Notes under the pieces: model-generated
What the model saw: the letters and a program-made list of their open reading frames with translations, nothing else
Told to the model about the DNA's origin: nothing
Databases searched by the model: none
Assembly (NCBI GenBank): GCA_947460045.1
Contig: CANHGC010000060.1
Location: 1-8,110, forward strand
Source: Bacteroidota bacterium
GTDB taxonomy: Bacteria > Bacteroidota > Bacteroidia > NS11-12g > UBA955
Length of the DNA: 8,110 nucleotides
Direction: 5' to 3'
Made by a program: the position numbers and the translations under genes
Shown: piece by piece, positions 6,125 through 8,110 of the stretch
Position numbering within the stretch: the first letter of the stretch is position 1
Layout: each line of letters starts with the position of its first letter

Positions 6125-8110
6125 CTAAGCGTCCGAATCAACCCCGTCTTTGGGAATCAAAACAACCTGTTCTGTGGATTTTGCAAACCCACACCAGTAG
6201 CAATCCGCTTTTCCGCAACCATTCATGAATTCCATGCTTTCCAATCTGCGGTTGGCTTCAATGATCCATTTTCTGATGATTTGGTTGGATTCTTCATTGA
6301 AGGCCAATTTAATCAATGGAAATTCGCCGTTTTCGTCTTTTTCCACGCAATCGATGATGGCCATGTTGCAATCCCAGCTTTTGCCAGCTTGGTTGTTGGT
6401 CATCAACTGATAAACCCCCAATTGAAACCAATAGGGATTGGGCACATTGTCTGCCGTTCGGGCGCTTGGGGCGGTGGATTTTTTCTTTGAATTGTCTGGC
6501 TTGCCGGTTTTGTAATCAATCACCGTAGCGCGGTTTCCATCAAAAACAATTTTATCCAAATATCCAGTAATGGGCACATCTTCAATCACCGCACTGATGC
6601 TTTTTTCTGTGAGTACCAGCTGGTAAGCCCTGAATTCATTGGAACGCGCCTGATAATACAACGGGATCAAATCTTTGCCTTGTTGCATGCGGAGCTTGAA
6701 TTGTTTTTCGTTGAACCCATGGCGTTGGCGGTACATTTCTTTCTCAAATTGAATCACAACCTCTGATTCACTCATCCATTTTTTGTCTTTGGTCCATGCA
6801 TCCACCCAAAACTTCATCGCAGCGTGCATCGCCGTACCAAAAGCCGCGGCAGGAGATGGCGCATCAGGCACGCGAACAATCCGGGTGAAATAAAATTTGA
6901 GTCCGCACTCCAAAATACTGTATAGGGTAGAAGGGGAGAATTTGAAGTTCGCGGTTCGGCTTTTAACCCAATCCATTTTGTCTACGTTCAGCTTGGGTTT
7001 CGACATTCGGCCCAGCAACGCATTTTGGGTAAATAACAGCTGATCCGCAGGAATAGTCGTGGCAGAATCGGGTACTGTTAAGCCCAAATTGAAAAGAAAA
7101 CTCGACGGTTTTGCATCGCTCACCTTGGTTGCTGTGATTTTCTTTAAGTTATAACTGATGTGGAGTGATTTTTTTGCCCTGGTGGCGGCCACGTAAAACA
7201 ACCTTCTACGTTCTTCTATGTCTTCCTCCACCGAGGTGTCGTTGGAAAGTTTGATTTCTTTGCCCTGCAACAATTGCTTCATGCCAAATGGCAGTTTGGC
7301 GGTATCGTTGTCTTCCCACTCCGATTGGTTGGCGCGAATGATGAAAACGTGATCAAATTCCAAGCCTTTGCTAGAGTGTGCGGTGATCAATTGCACCCCT
7401 TCGGCATTGCCAATTCGCTTTTCCAATGGAACAGTCACATTGTTGTTGGTCATTTTTTTCACGATGGCCAAAAATTCATGGGGCTTCAGGAATGGATTTT
7501 TTTCGTTCATTCTGATCGCAAACTGCATGAACGTTTGTAAAACTTCCAATACCCATTCTTGTTCGTAGGACTTCAATGCGTATGCCAAATAGCCGCCTTT
7601 GCTATACAGCGATTGGATCAATTCAGGGACTGTGAGCCATGACGCCTCTTTGATCCATGTTTCGATATTCGTCCACAAATCCCGCAAGGCAACAGATGGG
7701 GATGCATTGAAAATATCGCCCTGCTCGGGTTGGTTGAGTTTTTCGTGTATGTGCTTCCGCCAAGAATAGGATTCACCGGATTTGTTGTGGTTGGATCGTT
7801 GTTGATAGATGTCTACCGACAGCTGATTCACCTCAAAGCTAGAAATGTTGTAGAGCGGACTTACCAGCAATTTGTATATCAGGTGTTCGCCGCTGTTGGC
7901 CAGTTCCAGTTCCAAGGAAATATATTCCAGCCAGGTGAGCAGGTGTTGGATAACGGTTTCGTTGAGAATGTCGGTGGGTCTGTGAATGACATAGGGGACA
8001 TTCAATACATCAAACGCTTCAGACAGGGTAGCTGCATGTTTGTTCATGGGGTAAAGCACCGCAATTTCCTGGGGTGTTTCGCCGCTTTCAATGAGTTGTT
8101 TGATGGTTTC
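6125..8110 (-). CDS. UvrD-type helicase fused to RecB-like nuclease with probable Fe-S cluster (5' end outside window)
   Basis: The minus frame is open from base 8110 to a TAG at 6125-6127: 661 C-terminal residues of a larger protein (numbered here from the first codon in the window). It starts in helicase domain 2A (ESGETPQEIAVLYPMNKHA). Motif V follows at 243-254 (TAHSSKGLEFDH) and motif VI at about 299-313 (RRRLFYVAATRAKK, Arg311 the likely arginine finger). From about 390 comes a PD-(D/E)XK RecB-like nuclease: His429 in GTAMHAA, Asp519 in GYLDKI, Asp532 and Lys534 in VIDYKTGK, and Gln563 and Tyr567 in QLGVYQ. Cys402 before it, with Cys632, Cys637 and Cys640 at the end, probably hold a 4Fe-4S cluster as in AddB. 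ATP-binding motifs I-III must lie beyond the right edge. The expected role is ATP-driven unwinding and resection of DNA ends, as in AddAB/AdnAB-type enzymes. All visible catalytic residues are intact. Whether it has an AddB-like partner cannot be seen. Confidence 0.88.
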   Translation of the reverse strand, partial: ETIKQLIESGETPQEIAVLYPMNKHAATLSEAFDVLNVPYVIHRPTDILNETVIQHLLTWLEYISLELELANSGEHLIYKLLVSPLYNISSFEVNQLSVDIYQQRSNHNKSGESYSWRKHIHEKLNQPEQGDIFNASPSVALRDLWTNIETWIKEASWLTVPELIQSLYSKGGYLAYALKSYEQEWVLEVLQTFMQFAIRMNEKNPFLKPHEFLAIVKKMTNNNVTVPLEKRIGNAEGVQLITAHSSKGLEFDHVFIIRANQSEWEDNDTAKLPFGMKQLLQGKEIKLSNDTSVEEDIEERRRLFYVAATRAKKSLHISYNLKKITATKVSDAKPSSFLFNLGLTVPDSATTIPADQLLFTQNALLGRMSKPKLNVDKMDWVKSRTANFKFSPSTLYSILECGLKFYFTRIVRVPDAPSPAAAFGTAMHAAMKFWVDAWTKDKKWMSESEVVIQFEKEMYRQRHGFNEKQFKLRMQQGKDLIPLYYQARSNEFRAYQLVLTEKSISAVIEDVPITGYLDKIVFDGNRATVIDYKTGKPDNSKKKSTAPSARTADNVPNPYWFQLGVYQLMTNNQAGKSWDCNMAIIDCVEKDENGEFPLIKLAFNEESNQIIRKWIIEANRRLESMEFMNGCGKADCYWCGFAKSTEQVVLIPKDGVDSDA

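Noticed and set aside
6225..7568. Plus-strand open frames under the helicase-nuclease gene.
   Set aside because: They are antisense to a frame with helicase motifs V and VI and a complete nuclease core.
1..8110. A novel defence system, mobile element, CRISPR array or RNA gene.
   Set aside because: Apart from the helicase-nuclease, which looks like a DNA-repair enzyme, the genes are housekeeping or common family proteins. I saw no repeat arrays, transposase, integrase or tRNA/rRNA sequence by eye.

Overview
The window looks like ordinary chromosomal DNA of a member of the Bacteroidota. Several things point there. It carries two families that are essentially Bacteroidota-specific: a DUF2480 protein and a probable IPExxxVDY-family protein. 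The acpP-fabF-rnc cluster lies beside the IPExxxVDY-pyk pair, a neighbourhood familiar in that phylum. Genes lack Shine-Dalgarno sequences and have A-rich leaders, and upstream regions contain matches to the Bacteroidota promoter consensus (TTG, about 19-21 nt, TAnnTTTG). The organism cannot be named further from this sequence.

Layout. (1) 1-711, minus: the N-terminal part of an exported M61-family metallopeptidase, running off the left edge. (2) 811-1317, plus: a small lipoprotein with a lipocalin-like tail, divergent from (1). (3) 1361-3847, minus: probable IPExxxVDY protein, pyruvate kinase (pyk) and DUF2480 protein, in transcription order. (4) 3890-6117, plus: acpP, fabF and rnc, tightly packed. 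(5) 6125-8110, minus: the C-terminal 661 residues of a UvrD-type helicase fused to a RecB-like nuclease with a probable Fe-S cluster, running off the right edge. The longest stretch without a gene is 99 bases, so coding density is very high.

How the genes fit together. acpP and fabF supply the carrier and the elongating condensing enzyme of type II fatty-acid synthesis. rnc, for RNA processing, follows them after 11 bases and is probably co-transcribed. pyk provides the last glycolytic step, next to a small protein of unknown function whose family commonly sits there. The helicase-nuclease belongs to double-strand-break or exogenous-DNA processing and is unrelated to its convergent neighbour.

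I found no mobile element, CRISPR array, RNA gene, phage gene or new defence system. The points worth a second look are small: probable non-ATG starts, overlapping divergent promoters between acpP and the IPExxxVDY gene, a perfect inverted repeat over the rnc stop codon, an unusual cysteine spacing in the nuclease, and very short or absent 5' leaders.
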